Positions 6,680 to 13,806 of a stretch of 17,809 nt of DNA are shown one piece after another (the stretch's first letter is position 1; each line of letters starts with the position of its first letter). The stretch is from positions 1-17,809 of the forward strand of contig CATXTO010000040.1 in assembly GCA_958402445.1 (NCBI GenBank). The letters run 5' to 3'. The notes below the pieces were generated by a model, which was given only the letters and a program-made list of their open reading frames with translations, was not told the origin of the DNA and searched no databases. The stretch comes from an uncultured Eubacteriales bacterium. Lineage in GTDB: Bacteria > Bacillota > Clostridia > Oscillospirales > Oscillospiraceae. The position numbers were made by a program, and so were the translations under genes.

Positions 6680-7732
6680 ATGAAGGGAACAGGCAACTGG
6701 TATCGAATTTTGATTTTAGCGGCGGTGCTGCTGGGGCTTTGGCTGGCCCTGCGGTATTTGCTGCCGCTGTCCCTGCCGTTTTTGGTGGGGCTGGCGGTGG
6801 CGTGGCTGGCGGAGCCTCTGGCGGGCCTGCTAGCCAGAAAGGCCAAATTCCCCCGGGTCCTGGCGGCCGGAACGGCCATCACAGGGGTATATGTGGGCCT
6901 GATTTTGGCGCTATGGGGATTGGGCCGCCTGGCTTTCCAGGAATTGGACGGCCTGGCCGACAGCCTTCCCTCGGTGCTCCAGGGTCTGGACCACACGGCG
7001 GGCCAGGTCCAGCACTGGCTTTACAACATGGCGGAGCGGGCGCCGGAGCGCCTGCGGCAGGGCCTGGAGAGCGGTATTTCCGGCCTGTTTTCCAGTGGCT
7101 CTGCCCTGGCCGCCCAGGCGTCCTCCAAGGTCCTGGGCGCGGCCTCCAACGTGATTGTCAATTTGCCGAATACGTTTATTTTTCTTGGCACCGCGATTTT
7201 GTCCAGCTTTATGATTTCCGCCCGCCTTCCCCGGCTGCGGCCCTGGCTGACCCGGAAGCTGCCGGAGTCCTGGGCAAAGAAGGTGATGCCCGTGCTGCAA
7301 AACCTGCGGGTCAATTTGGGGGGCTGGTTCCGCGCCCAGTTCAAGCTGATGGCTATCACCTTTGTCCTGCTGACCATCGGGTTTTTCATTCTGCGGGTGC
7401 GCTTCCCCCTGCTGCTGGGCGCGGTGGTGGCATTGGTGGACGCCCTGCCCATGCTGGGCACCGGCACCATCCTGGTTCCCTGGGGGATCATCGCCTTCCT
7501 GCAGGGACGTACGGCCCTGGGCTTCGGCCTTTTGGCGCTGTACGGCGTCACGGCTCTGACTCGCTCCATTCTGGAGCCCCGTCTGGTGGGCCGGCAGCTG
7601 GGGCTCAATCCCCTTTTGACGCTGGTGGCGCTGTATATGGGATACCGCCTCTGGGGAATCCTTGGCATGCTCCTGGCCCCGGTGCTGACCATTACGGTTT
7701 TGGAGATCTGCGCCATGGCCAAGCCGGAGTGA
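6680..7732 (+). CDS. ytvI: YtvI-type sporulation membrane protein (AI-2E transporter superfamily)
   Basis: A 350-residue polytopic membrane protein of the AI-2E/PerM superfamily, closest by pattern to the YtvI group of spore formers. Hydrophobic segments lie at about 8-50, 61-85, 160-182, 222-240, 245-262, 264-292 and 308-342. A soluble stretch covers about 86-155. Family motifs ALVDALPMLGTG (251-262) and RSILEPRLVGRQLGLNPLL (295-313) are clear. The ATG at 6680 is preceded by GGGAGGAA; a frame extending to 6554 overlaps the divergent ACT gene and is not used. The molecular role of YtvI is not established; its association with sporulation is family knowledge. Confidence 0.88.
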   Translation: MKGTGNWYRILILAAVLLGLWLALRYLLPLSLPFLVGLAVAWLAEPLAGLLARKAKFPRVLAAGTAITGVYVGLILALWGLGRLAFQELDGLADSLPSVLQGLDHTAGQVQHWLYNMAERAPERLRQGLESGISGLFSSGSALAAQASSKVLGAASNVIVNLPNTFIFLGTAILSSFMISARLPRLRPWLTRKLPESWAKKVMPVLQNLRVNLGGWFRAQFKLMAITFVLLTIGFFILRVRFPLLLGAVVALVDALPMLGTGTILVPWGIIAFLQGRTALGFGLLALYGVTALTRSILEPRLVGRQLGLNPLLTLVALYMGYRLWGILGMLLAPVLTITVLEICAMAKPE

Positions 7733-7761
7733 TTGCATTTTGCGGCGCGGTTCGGTATAAT
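7733..7761 (+). promoter_or_regulatory. Sigma-A type promoter for the pseudouridine synthase gene
   Basis: TTGCAT (7733-7738), a 17-base spacer and a consensus TATAAT (7756-7761). The -35 begins immediately after the ytvI stop codon. The leader of about 63 bases contains a hairpin, GCCGCCC A GGGCGGC (7777-7791), ahead of the GGGGAAG ribosome site. Confidence 0.75.
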
Positions 7762-7830
7762 GACCCCGAGTCTACGCCGCCCAGGGCGGCGGAAAGGAAG
7801 CCGGGGCGAGGGCCTGCGGCGGGGAAGCCG

Positions 7831-8730
7831 ATGGAACTGCATCATATCGCCCGGCGGGCCGGGCGGCTTTCCAGCTTCCTGCGGGGGGAGCTGGGGCTGT
7901 CCGCCGGCCTGGTCAACCGTCTGAAATGGAAGGCCGGGCTCCTGGTTAACGGAAGCCCGGAGCACACGGATTATCCCGTGCGCCCAGGGGACCGGATCAC
8001 GGTGCTGCTGGACGACCCGGCGCCCTCCTATCCGGCCCAGGACCTGCCGCTGAGCATTGTGTACGAGGACGAGGACCTGCTGGCTGTGGACAAGCCCGCC
8101 GGTATGCTGGTCCATCCCTCCCGGCACCGGAATACGGACACCCTGGCCAATGGAGTCCTGGGCTATTACCGCAGAACCGGCCAGGCCTGCGCGTTCCATC
8201 CCGCCACCCGGCTGGACCGGGATACCTTCGGCCTGGTGCTGCTGGGAAAGAACGCCCACGTGCACCGGCTGCTCAACGAGCTGCACGCCGCCGGGGAGCT
8301 GAAAAAGACCTACCACGGCCTAGTATTCGGGACGCCCGACCTGGACGACGGTCTCATAGACGCGCCCATCGCCCGGCTGCCGCTGCCCAGCCTGCTGCGG
8401 CAGGTGCGGCCGGACGGGCAGCCTGCCCGGACTGAATACCGAGTCCTGGAACGGGGACCGGATTGGAGCCTTCTAGAGCTGCGGCCCCTCACGGGCCGGA
8501 CCCACCAGCTGCGGGTCCACTGCGCCTACCTGGGATTTCCCATTCTGGGAGACCCCCAGTATGGCACGGCGGCGTCTCTGGCCCGGTCCGCAGCCTTGGG
8601 CCTGCAGGGGCAGATGCTCTGCGCCAGGCGGCTGGAGCTGCCCCATCCCAGGACTGGCCGCCCCCTGACGCTGGTATCTCACATGGAGGTGGGATTGCCA
8701 GGAGCACCCTATAACCCCCGCATGGATTGA
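7831..8730 (+). CDS. RluA-family 23S rRNA pseudouridine synthase
   Basis: Converts specific uridines in RNA, probably 23S rRNA, to pseudouridine. The 299-residue product has an N-terminal S4-like region (about 8-62, with RLSSFLRGELGLSAGLVNRL at 12-31) and an RluA catalytic domain with KPAGMLVHP (88-96). Its catalytic motif is RLDRDTFGL, where D129 is the expected nucleophilic Asp; the common His before RLD is Thr. TGRTHQLRVH lies at 221-230. The ATG at 7831 follows GGGGAAG; an open frame reaches far upstream inside ytvI, but it lacks family similarity and the promoter at 7733 rules it out. It is probably an RluD-like paralogue; the exact target is not readable from sequence. Confidence 0.92.
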   Translation: MELHHIARRAGRLSSFLRGELGLSAGLVNRLKWKAGLLVNGSPEHTDYPVRPGDRITVLLDDPAPSYPAQDLPLSIVYEDEDLLAVDKPAGMLVHPSRHRNTDTLANGVLGYYRRTGQACAFHPATRLDRDTFGLVLLGKNAHVHRLLNELHAAGELKKTYHGLVFGTPDLDDGLIDAPIARLPLPSLLRQVRPDGQPARTEYRVLERGPDWSLLELRPLTGRTHQLRVHCAYLGFPILGDPQYGTAASLARSAALGLQGQMLCARRLELPHPRTGRPLTLVSHMEVGLPGAPYNPRMD

Positions 8731-8731
8731 A

Positions 8732-8778
8732 AACCCGTAGGCTGGCTTTGGGCTGCCCTACGGGTTCATCTTTTTTTC
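8732..8778 (+). terminator. Intrinsic terminator of the pseudouridine synthase gene
   Basis: AACCCGTAGG (8732-8741) pairs perfectly with CCTACGGGTT (8757-8766), followed by CATC and seven T residues (8771-8777). It begins two bases after the stop codon. Confidence 0.92.
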
Positions 8779-8782
8779 TGTT

Positions 8783-9006
8783 GGGGCGGGGCGCCCCTAC
8801 AGCGCACCACTGAAAAGTATCCCGTAGGGGCGCGCTTTGCTCGCCCGCCGAACCCGCCAAAACCGGAAAATGCCACAACGGGTGACCGCAGGTCGCCCCT
8901 ACATCCGCCGCATGGGCTTACATGCGATAGGGGCGAGCTTTGCTCGCCCGCCAAACCCGCCAAAACCGGAAAATGCCCTCAACGGGCGACCACAGGTCGC
9001 CCCTAC
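8783..9006. repeat. REP-like palindromic repeats, cluster C (two 79-80 bp elements)
   Basis: Two elements with a period of about 103 bp: 8824-8902 and 8927-9006. Each starts GTAG (ATAG in the second) with a GGGCG(A/C)GC TTT GCTCGCCC hairpin. Each has a shared core (AACCCGCCAAAACCGGAAAA) and ends with a GGG(T/C)GACC hairpin arm, GGTCGCCC and CTAC. The loop of the right hairpin is GCA in one copy and ACA in the other. A partial right end precedes them (8783-8800). They lie between the 3' ends of two convergent genes, and 8779-9040 holds no gene. Confidence 0.85.
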
Positions 9007-9040
9007 ATTCAAAATCAGACCGGGCCATCAACCGGAAATC

Positions 9041-9081
9041 AGCAGGTCCCCGCAGAGGCAGCGCCTCTGCGGGGACCTGCT
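9041..9081 (-). terminator. Perfect 19-bp stem-loop at the 3' end of the YibE/F gene
   Basis: AGCAGGTCCCCGCAGAGGC (9041-9059) and its exact complement (9063-9081) flank the 3-base loop AGC. It lies 11 bases past the YibE/F stop codon on the minus strand. The following minus-strand bases (GATTTCC) give only a poor U-run, so it may act as a terminator or as an RNA-stabilising 3' structure. Confidence 0.7.
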
Positions 9082-9091
9082 TTGGTCATGC

Positions 9092-10294
9092 CTATGCGTT
9101 TACCTGGGGAGGAGCCTTACTTGCCCTGCTCCCCAAAAACAGGGCGCCCAGCAGGGTGGTCACCGGCACGGACAGGATCACGCCGATGGCGCTGGCCACG
9201 GCGCTGATGACCTCCAGGGACAGGTAGCTGGAGCTCATGAGCTGATGAAAGGACAGGTTCAAAGAGTGCAGATAGAGAATCAGAGTAAAGCCGCTGCCCA
9301 AAAACGCCAGAATCAAGGTGTTGGTCATGGTGCCCACCATGTCCCGGCCGATGTTCATGCCGGATTTCCAGAGGTCCCTACGGGTCAGGCCGGGATTCAC
9401 CGCCTTCAGCTCCCACAGGGCCGAGGAGATGCTCATGGCCACATCCATCACGGCGCCCAGGGCTGCCACGATGATGCCCGCCACCAATAGGCCCCGCAGG
9501 CCGATGGGCGTACCGGTCTGCCGCAGCTGTAGCAGAGGCTCCACGTCGGAAATCCGCAGGCCGTTGACCCGGGCCAGAGCCTGAGCCGCCAACCCAAAGA
9601 CCATGGCCAGGGCCATGCCCGCGATGGTGCCCAGGCAGGCGCAGAGAATTTTCCGGTTGGTCCCGCCCAGCAGCACAAAGCAGACCACCGCCACGTAGGA
9701 GCACAGGAAAAAGGTGGTGGGAATGGTGGGCCAGCCCTTCATCAGCAGCGGGATGAGCAAAAACAGCAGCGACGCCACGGTCAGGCCCAGGCCCAGCACG
9801 GACTTGGCTCCGGTTTTGCCGCCCACCAGCACGGTGACCAGCAAAAAGACCCCCAAAATCCAGTAGACGGCGGTGCTGCGGTTATATTCGTACACGGTGG
9901 CGGTGTGCGACCCGCCCTCATAGGTGGAGATGAGGAGCGTCACACCGTCCCCCACGGAAACCGGCTCCCCGTACAGCGGACCCACGGTATTGGTGGTCAG
10001 CAGAGTCTCCCCCTGATAGCGGCCGGTCTTCACCTCCGCTAGCAGGCTCTGGCTGCCCCGGTATCCCCCGTCGGCGGTGGGGTCCTGCTGGCAGGAGTCA
10101 GAGAGAATCTCCCGCACCACAGCGTTTTCATATTCCGCGTATTCCGCCGCCTGGGGCGGCTCCGCCTCTGCGCCCCCGTGGGCGTAAGCGTACAGGCCCG
10201 CAAACAGCCCGGCGGCCAGGACCAGAATGACCACGGTCCAGGCGTGACGCCGGAACCAGTCCCGCCCGCCGGCCCAATGTGGTTTGTGTTGCAT
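9092..10294 (-). CDS. YibE/F family membrane protein
   Basis: A 400-residue membrane protein. A hydrophobic N-terminal anchor (about 18-38) is followed by a soluble extracytoplasmic region of about 100 residues and then by about seven membrane segments. The family-defining stretch is GAVMDVAMSISSALWELKAV, followed by NPGLTRRDLWKSGMNIGRDM and VGTMTNTLILAFLGSG. Function of YibE/F proteins is not firmly established; I give no substrate. The ATG at 10294 has a GGAGGGAGG ribosome site. It has its own promoter at 10345-10374 with the -35 set inside a hairpin loop, and a 19-bp stem-loop follows the gene. It lies downstream of glyA but beyond a terminator. Confidence 0.88.
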   Translation of the reverse strand: MQHKPHWAGGRDWFRRHAWTVVILVLAAGLFAGLYAYAHGGAEAEPPQAAEYAEYENAVVREILSDSCQQDPTADGGYRGSQSLLAEVKTGRYQGETLLTTNTVGPLYGEPVSVGDGVTLLISTYEGGSHTATVYEYNRSTAVYWILGVFLLVTVLVGGKTGAKSVLGLGLTVASLLFLLIPLLMKGWPTIPTTFFLCSYVAVVCFVLLGGTNRKILCACLGTIAGMALAMVFGLAAQALARVNGLRISDVEPLLQLRQTGTPIGLRGLLVAGIIVAALGAVMDVAMSISSALWELKAVNPGLTRRDLWKSGMNIGRDMVGTMTNTLILAFLGSGFTLILYLHSLNLSFHQLMSSSYLSLEVISAVASAIGVILSVPVTTLLGALFLGSRASKAPPQVNA

Positions 10295-10344
10295 GAAAAC
10301 CGCCTCCCTCCGGCCCCGTTCCAGCCGGTTCTATTTCTGCGCTT

Positions 10345-10385
10345 ACCATAACAGGTCCGGCCCGCCCTTGTCAAGGGCGGGCCGG
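10345..10385 (-). promoter_or_regulatory. YibE/F gene promoter with its -35 box in the loop of an inverted repeat
   Basis: In minus-strand sense: TTGACA (10369-10374, 6/6), an 18-base spacer, TATGGT (10345-10350, 4/6), about 50 bases before the start codon. An 11-bp perfect inverted repeat, CCGGCCCGCCC (10357-10367) and GGGCGGGCCGG (10375-10385), brackets the 7 bases that hold the -35. The repeat may be an operator or a terminator stem for incoming transcription. Confidence 0.6.
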
Positions 10386-10394
10386 ATAGACTGC

Positions 10395-10420
10395 CGAAAA
10401 ACCCCACAGGGGGTTTTTCG
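10395..10420 (-). terminator. Bidirectional intrinsic terminator downstream of glyA
   Basis: CGAAAAACCCC (10395-10405) pairs perfectly with GGGGTTTTTCG (10410-10420) around a 4-base loop. In either direction the stem ends in a U-run. It lies 160 bases past the glyA stop. Confidence 0.75.
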
Positions 10421-10444
10421 ACAAAGAAATTACAGTCTGCTACC

Positions 10445-10481
10445 TGTACGCGCAGTGCACCGCAGGCGCATTGCGCGTACA
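10445..10481. other. 10-bp inverted repeat in the glyA 3' region
   Basis: TGTACGCGCA (10445-10454) and TGCGCGTACA (10472-10481) are perfect complements around a 17-base spacer. The repeat lies between the glyA stop (10580) and the terminator at 10395-10420, in about 160 bases that hold no supported gene. Role unknown. Confidence 0.45.
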
Positions 10482-10579
10482 CTTATAGCCTGAGCGGTGT
10501 TTTCCACAGATGCCGCGGGGAAAATGATCTGCATCCGTTCGTCGCCCGCTGGCGGCAAACGCTGCGAAGCTGGGGGAAA

Positions 10580-11848
10580 TCAGTTCTGTCCGGCGGTCTC
10601 GTAAAGGGGGAAGCTGTTGCAGATGTCCGCCACCGTCTGACGCACCTGCGCCTGAGCGCCGGGGAAATCCTTGGCGCACAGGCCGATGCAGTGGGCGATC
10701 TGGCGCATCTGCTGGGGTCCCAGGCCCCGAGTAGTGACCGCGGGCGTGCCGATGCGCACGCCGCTGGTGACGGAGGGCTTCTCCGGGTCCGCAGGGATGG
10801 CGTTTTTGTTGAGGGTGATGTGAATCTGGTCGCAGCGCTCCTGGAGCTCCTTACCCGTGAGGCCCAAAGGACGCAGGTCCGCCAGGACCATATGGTTGTC
10901 CGTGCCGCCGGAGACCAGCTGGAAGCCCTCCTCCAGCAGGGTCTGGGCCAGGACCTGGGCGTTTTCCACCACGGCGGCGGCGTAGGTTCGGAACTCCGGC
11001 GCCAGGGCCTCCCGGAAGCACACGGCCTTTCCTGCGATGACGTGCATCAGGGGCCCGCCCTGGGTCCCGGGGAAGACCGCGCTGTTGAGCCGCTTCTCCA
11101 GGTCCTTCTTGCCCAGAATCAGGCCGCCCCGGGGCCCCCGGAGGGTCTTGTGGGTGGTCGTGGTCACCACATCGGCATAGGGCACGGGGCTCTCATGCAT
11201 CCCGCCTGCCACCAGGCCAGCGATGTGGGCCATATCCACCATCAGCAGGGCGCCCACCTCTTGGGCGATTTCATGGAAGAGCCGGAAGTCAATGGCCCGG
11301 GGATAGGCGGAGGCGCCGGCCAAGATCAGCTTGGGCCGGTGCTTCTTGGCCAGGTCCCGCACCTGGTCGTAGTCGATGCGGCCGGTCTCCGGGTCCACCC
11401 CATAGGACACGGCGTGAAAATACCGGCCGGAGAGGTTGGCGGGGCTGCCGTGGGTCAGGTGGCCGCCGCTGGGCAGGGCCATGCCCAGGAAGGTGTCTCC
11501 CGGGGTCAGGAGGCTGGTCAGCACGGCCAGATTGGCCTGGGCGCCGGAATGGGGCTGCACGTTGGCGAATTCCGCGCCGAACAGGGTCTTGGCCCGCTCG
11601 ATGCAGATGGATTCGATTTGGTCTACGTATTCGCAGCCGCCGTAGTAGCGCCGACTGGGAAGGCCCTCCGCGTATTTGTTGGTGAGCACAGAACCCATGG
11701 CGGCCAGGACCGCCGGGGAGGTGAAGTTTTCAGAGGCGATGAGCTCCAGCCCGTCCCGTTGCCGGTGGAGCTCCTGCTCCATGAGGCTGCCCACCTCCGG
11801 ATCAAATTGCTGGACGAAGCCGATGGTGTCCAGAATTGTGGAATGCAT
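10580..11848 (-). CDS. glyA: Serine hydroxymethyltransferase
   Basis: PLP enzyme that interconverts serine plus tetrahydrofolate with glycine plus 5,10-methylene-tetrahydrofolate, feeding one-carbon metabolism; cytoplasmic. The 422-residue length is typical. Visible motifs are LIASENF (36-42), SRRYYGG (65-71), HSGAQANLAVL (100-110), DMAHIAGLVAGG (205-216) with the PLP-contacting Asp, and VTTTTHKTLRGPRGG (228-242), where K234 is the expected PLP-binding lysine. Two differences from the commonest family sequence are seen: GASAYPRAID (178-187), and a somewhat divergent C-terminal end. The ATG at 11848 follows AGAAGGAA. It is preceded by a folded leader of about 178 bases and a good promoter, and is monocistronic. 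Confidence 0.97.
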   Translation of the reverse strand: MHSTILDTIGFVQQFDPEVGSLMEQELHRQRDGLELIASENFTSPAVLAAMGSVLTNKYAEGLPSRRYYGGCEYVDQIESICIERAKTLFGAEFANVQPHSGAQANLAVLTSLLTPGDTFLGMALPSGGHLTHGSPANLSGRYFHAVSYGVDPETGRIDYDQVRDLAKKHRPKLILAGASAYPRAIDFRLFHEIAQEVGALLMVDMAHIAGLVAGGMHESPVPYADVVTTTTHKTLRGPRGGLILGKKDLEKRLNSAVFPGTQGGPLMHVIAGKAVCFREALAPEFRTYAAAVVENAQVLAQTLLEEGFQLVSGGTDNHMVLADLRPLGLTGKELQERCDQIHITLNKNAIPADPEKPSVTSGVRIGTPAVTTRGLGPQQMRQIAHCIGLCAKDFPGAQAQVRQTVADICNSFPLYETAGQN

Positions 11849-12026
11849 GGAAATTCCTTCTTTCTAATTTTTCTAAAATAATGGGCAAAAATCCGCCCTG
11901 TCAAACGGAACCCGGAAGAATCTCCCGGACGCCGTGGCAGTTGTAAGCAATTCCATCGCTTCTACACGTTGTGGAAGCGACAGACTGGAATCAGCTCTTC
12001 ATAATAAAGAGCCAAATCCTACACCA
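11849..12026 (-). promoter_or_regulatory. Long structured 5' leader of glyA, class not recognised
   Basis: From the expected transcription start near 12026 the leader folds, in order, into four stems. (A) GGCTCTT/AAGAGCT (11993-12013). (B) ATTCCA and TCGCTTC pairing with GAAGCGA and TGGAAT (11950-11991), with a one-sided 5-base bulge. (C) ACGG and CCGGGAG-type arms pairing with CTTCCGG and CCGT (11905-11935) around a 3-base loop. (D) a weak GGGC/GCCC stem (11883-11898) ahead of an AT-rich stretch and the ribosome site. I compared it by eye with the ZTP, tetrahydrofolate, glycine and T-box signatures and found none of their conserved motifs. It may be a riboswitch, another cis-regulator, or a separate small RNA. 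Confidence 0.5.
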
Positions 12027-12032
12027 TTATAA

Positions 12033-12076
12033 AGTATAGCAAAAATATGCGGCGTTTGCAATCCCCTATATGGGGA
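12033..12076 (-). promoter_or_regulatory. Promoter of glyA with an adjoining inverted repeat
   Basis: In minus-strand sense: TTGCAA (12056-12061), a 17-base spacer, TATACT (12033-12038), preceded by TG for an extended -10 (TGCTATACT). The inverted repeat TCCCC TATAT GGGGA (12062-12076) abuts the -35 and could bind a regulator. No gene is seen in 12077-12180. Confidence 0.65.
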
Positions 12077-12180
12077 AATTTGCGAAATTATGCTCGATAG
12101 GCGGCGGGCCTGGCCCAGAGCTATGAGGGATCTAGGAGGTTTGGGGCATTTCTCGCGAATTGATGAAAGCATTTACAGAA

Positions 12181-12262
12181 GCCGAACGTTGACAGAGGAG
12201 AGCCGCCAGGGCGGACAGGACCGCTGAAAAGCGCGCCGGAGGCGCGCTTGGCTGGGTTCGGC
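12181..12262. other. Multi-branched inverted-repeat structure upstream of the GNAT operon
   Basis: GCCGAAC (12181-12187) and GTTCGGC (12256-12262) are perfect complements enclosing further stems: CCGC/GCGG with loop CAGG (12203-12214), and AAGCGCGCC GGA GGCGCGCTT (12229-12249). The latter competes with CGCT GAAA AGCG (12222-12233). The closed, branched layout suggests a folded RNA, but its strand is unclear. On the minus strand the 9-bp hairpin is followed by TTTTC. I recognise no RNA family. 11849-12376 contains no protein gene that I can support. Confidence 0.4.
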
Positions 12263-12275
12263 AGACAATTCCACC

Positions 12276-12304
12276 TTGCAAAAAACGGTGGACGCTGATA
12301 AAAT
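12276..12304 (+). promoter_or_regulatory. Promoter of the GNAT-GNAT-flavoprotein operon
   Basis: TTGCAA (12276-12281), a 17-base spacer and TAAAAT (12299-12304, 5/6). The leader is about 66 bases, ending in an AAGGAGG site (12362-12368) eight bases before the ATG at 12377. CCACC and GGTGG (12271-12275, 12287-12291) form a small inverted repeat around the -35. Confidence 0.65.
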
Positions 12305-12376
12305 AGCTTCAACACCGCCCCGTCTGCCCGCAGTCCGCGGAGGCGCGGCGGAATCGAACCGGAAGGAGGCCGGAGG

Positions 12377-12901
12377 ATGCTGAAGCAAAACGCAACCGAC
12401 TCACCGGGCTGGCGCGTCCGGCCTATGGCTCCAGGCGACGAGGCGGGGAAGGGCTGGGTCCATTACAAAAGCTGGCAGGAGGCCTATGGGGGCCTGGTGG
12501 ACCAGGGCTACCTGGACCGGATGCGCCCGGAGCAGTGCGTAGAGCTGGCCCGGCGTTTCCCGGAAAGCACCCTGGTGGCAGAGGCGGCGGGAAAAATTGT
12601 GGGCTTTGCCGCTTTCACGCCTGGCCGGGACCAACCGGGCGGGGAGATCATTGCGCTGTACGTGTTGGAGGCGCACCAGCGCCGTGGCATCGGAAAGGCC
12701 CTGCTGAAGGCCTGCCTGGAGCGGCTGGAGGGTCTGCATCCCGTCTACCTGTGGGTGCTGCAGGGCAACGAGAAGGCCATTCGTTTTTATGGGGCCCAGG
12801 GGTTTCGGCCGTCCGGCTTGGTCAAGACCATCCCCCTGGGCAGACCCGTGCAGGTGTTGCAGCTGGTGCGGCAGGATGCCTGCGCCAGGGAGGAGGAATA
12901 G
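12377..12901 (+). CDS. GNAT family N-acetyltransferase
   Basis: A 174-residue single-domain acetyltransferase using acetyl-CoA. The N-terminal HYKSWQEAYGGLVDQGYLD (29-47) is typical of one small-molecule GNAT subgroup. The acetyl-CoA pyrophosphate loop is QRRGIGKALL (101-110), after the beta-4 strand EIIALYVLEAH (90-100). NEKAIRFYGAQGF (131-143) is the usual C-terminal motif B. All core elements look intact. The substrate is unknown. First gene of a three-gene operon; only two bases separate its stop from the next start. Confidence 0.9.
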   Translation: MLKQNATDSPGWRVRPMAPGDEAGKGWVHYKSWQEAYGGLVDQGYLDRMRPEQCVELARRFPESTLVAEAAGKIVGFAAFTPGRDQPGGEIIALYVLEAHQRRGIGKALLKACLERLEGLHPVYLWVLQGNEKAIRFYGAQGFRPSGLVKTIPLGRPVQVLQLVRQDACAREEE

Positions 12902-12903
12902 AG

Positions 12904-13806
12904 ATGGAACATTCGATTGGAGGGCGGGTCCGGCTCTGCGGTCCGGCGGATCTGGACGCGGCGGCGGAGTTTGCCTGCCGCTGCAATCAAAACCCGGCCC
13001 TGGGCAGCGCCTTTTGTCCCCAAAGCCGTTCTGCCATTGTTCAGGATTTCGCCCAGGGAGTCGAGGCGGGGCAGTGTCTGCTCTACTGGCAGGGGGATCA
13101 GGTCCGGGGCGTGCTGAATTCCTACACGGATTGGGAGAAGGGCAACACGGACTGCACCCTCATGGCGGACGTCCCGGAATATGCCGCCGTGGGCCGGGCG
13201 TTGCTGGCGCGGCTACGGGAGAAGCTGCCCGCAGCTATGCGATACACCTTCTTTTTCCCTCGGGAGAATGCGGCTTGCGCCGGGCTGCTGGAGGAGCTGG
13301 GGGCCCGGCGGGAGGTCCAAGAATATCAGCTGCTTTTGGACCGGGATCGGTTTGAGCCTCGGCCGTCGCCCTGGGTCGCGCAGCCTTTGGGGGAGGCGCT
13401 TTGGCCGGAGCTGGCCGCTCTGCACGACCAGGTTTTTCCCCAGGTTTACGTCTCCGGGCAGGATCTACTAAAAACCCTGGGACGGAGCCGCCGGGCCTTT
13501 GGGGTTATGAACGACGGAGCGCTGTTGGCGTACAGCGTGCTGCGGGACAACAGCATGGATCGTGGGACCGCAGAGCTGATCGGCGTCCGGGCCGGATGCC
13601 GGGGCCGGGGCCTGGGCACCGCCGTGCTGTGTCGGCTCCTCCAGGAGGCATTCGGCCCCCTGGGCCTGAAGCAGATGGACCTCATTGTGGACGGGGACAA
13701 TGAAACCGCCATCGGCCTGTATTTGGGCCTGGGCTTTCAGGTGGAGCAGGTGAACTGCTGCTACCACCTGGAGGGGCAGGCCGAACGGAATCGGGAGGAT
13801 TCGTAA
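12904..13806 (+). CDS. Two-domain GNAT acetyltransferase
   Basis: A 300-residue protein with two GNAT-like halves. The N-terminal half (about 9-145) looks degenerate: no clear Q/R-x-x-G-x-G/A loop is visible, though FFPRENAACAGLLEELGARR (117-136) resembles motif B. The C-terminal half (about 157-290) is complete: the acetyl-CoA loop is RAGCRGRGLGTAVL (229-242) and motif B is NETAIGLYLGLGF (266-278). Tandem GNATs with one inactive half are known in this superfamily. The ATG at 12904 follows GGGAGGAA inside the end of the previous gene. Its stop overlaps the next start as TAATG, so the operon is translationally coupled. Substrate unknown. Confidence 0.87.
   Translation: MEHSIGGRVRLCGPADLDAAAEFACRCNQNPALGSAFCPQSRSAIVQDFAQGVEAGQCLLYWQGDQVRGVLNSYTDWEKGNTDCTLMADVPEYAAVGRALLARLREKLPAAMRYTFFFPRENAACAGLLEELGARREVQEYQLLLDRDRFEPRPSPWVAQPLGEALWPELAALHDQVFPQVYVSGQDLLKTLGRSRRAFGVMNDGALLAYSVLRDNSMDRGTAELIGVRAGCRGRGLGTAVLCRLLQEAFGPLGLKQMDLIVDGDNETAIGLYLGLGFQVEQVNCCYHLEGQAERNREDS

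Noticed and set aside
6739..7830. Long upstream extension of the pseudouridine synthase frame
   Set aside because: It is out of frame with the clear YtvI sequence and shows no family similarity. A consensus promoter and the ribosome site at 7831 mark the real gene.
10470..10530. Small minus-strand frame starting ATGCAGATCATTTTC in the glyA 3' region
   Set aside because: There is no ribosome site, and the frame runs through the inverted repeat at 10445-10481.
12121..12315. 64-codon minus-strand frame in the glyA-GNAT intergenic region
   Set aside because: It has a GTG start without a ribosome site and overlaps the inverted repeats and the plus-strand promoter.
12348..12362. T-loop-like GGTTCGATTCC on the minus strand, as in a tRNA 3' half
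   Set aside because: The flanking 5-base arms pair at only three positions. No anticodon arm, acceptor stem or CCA is present.
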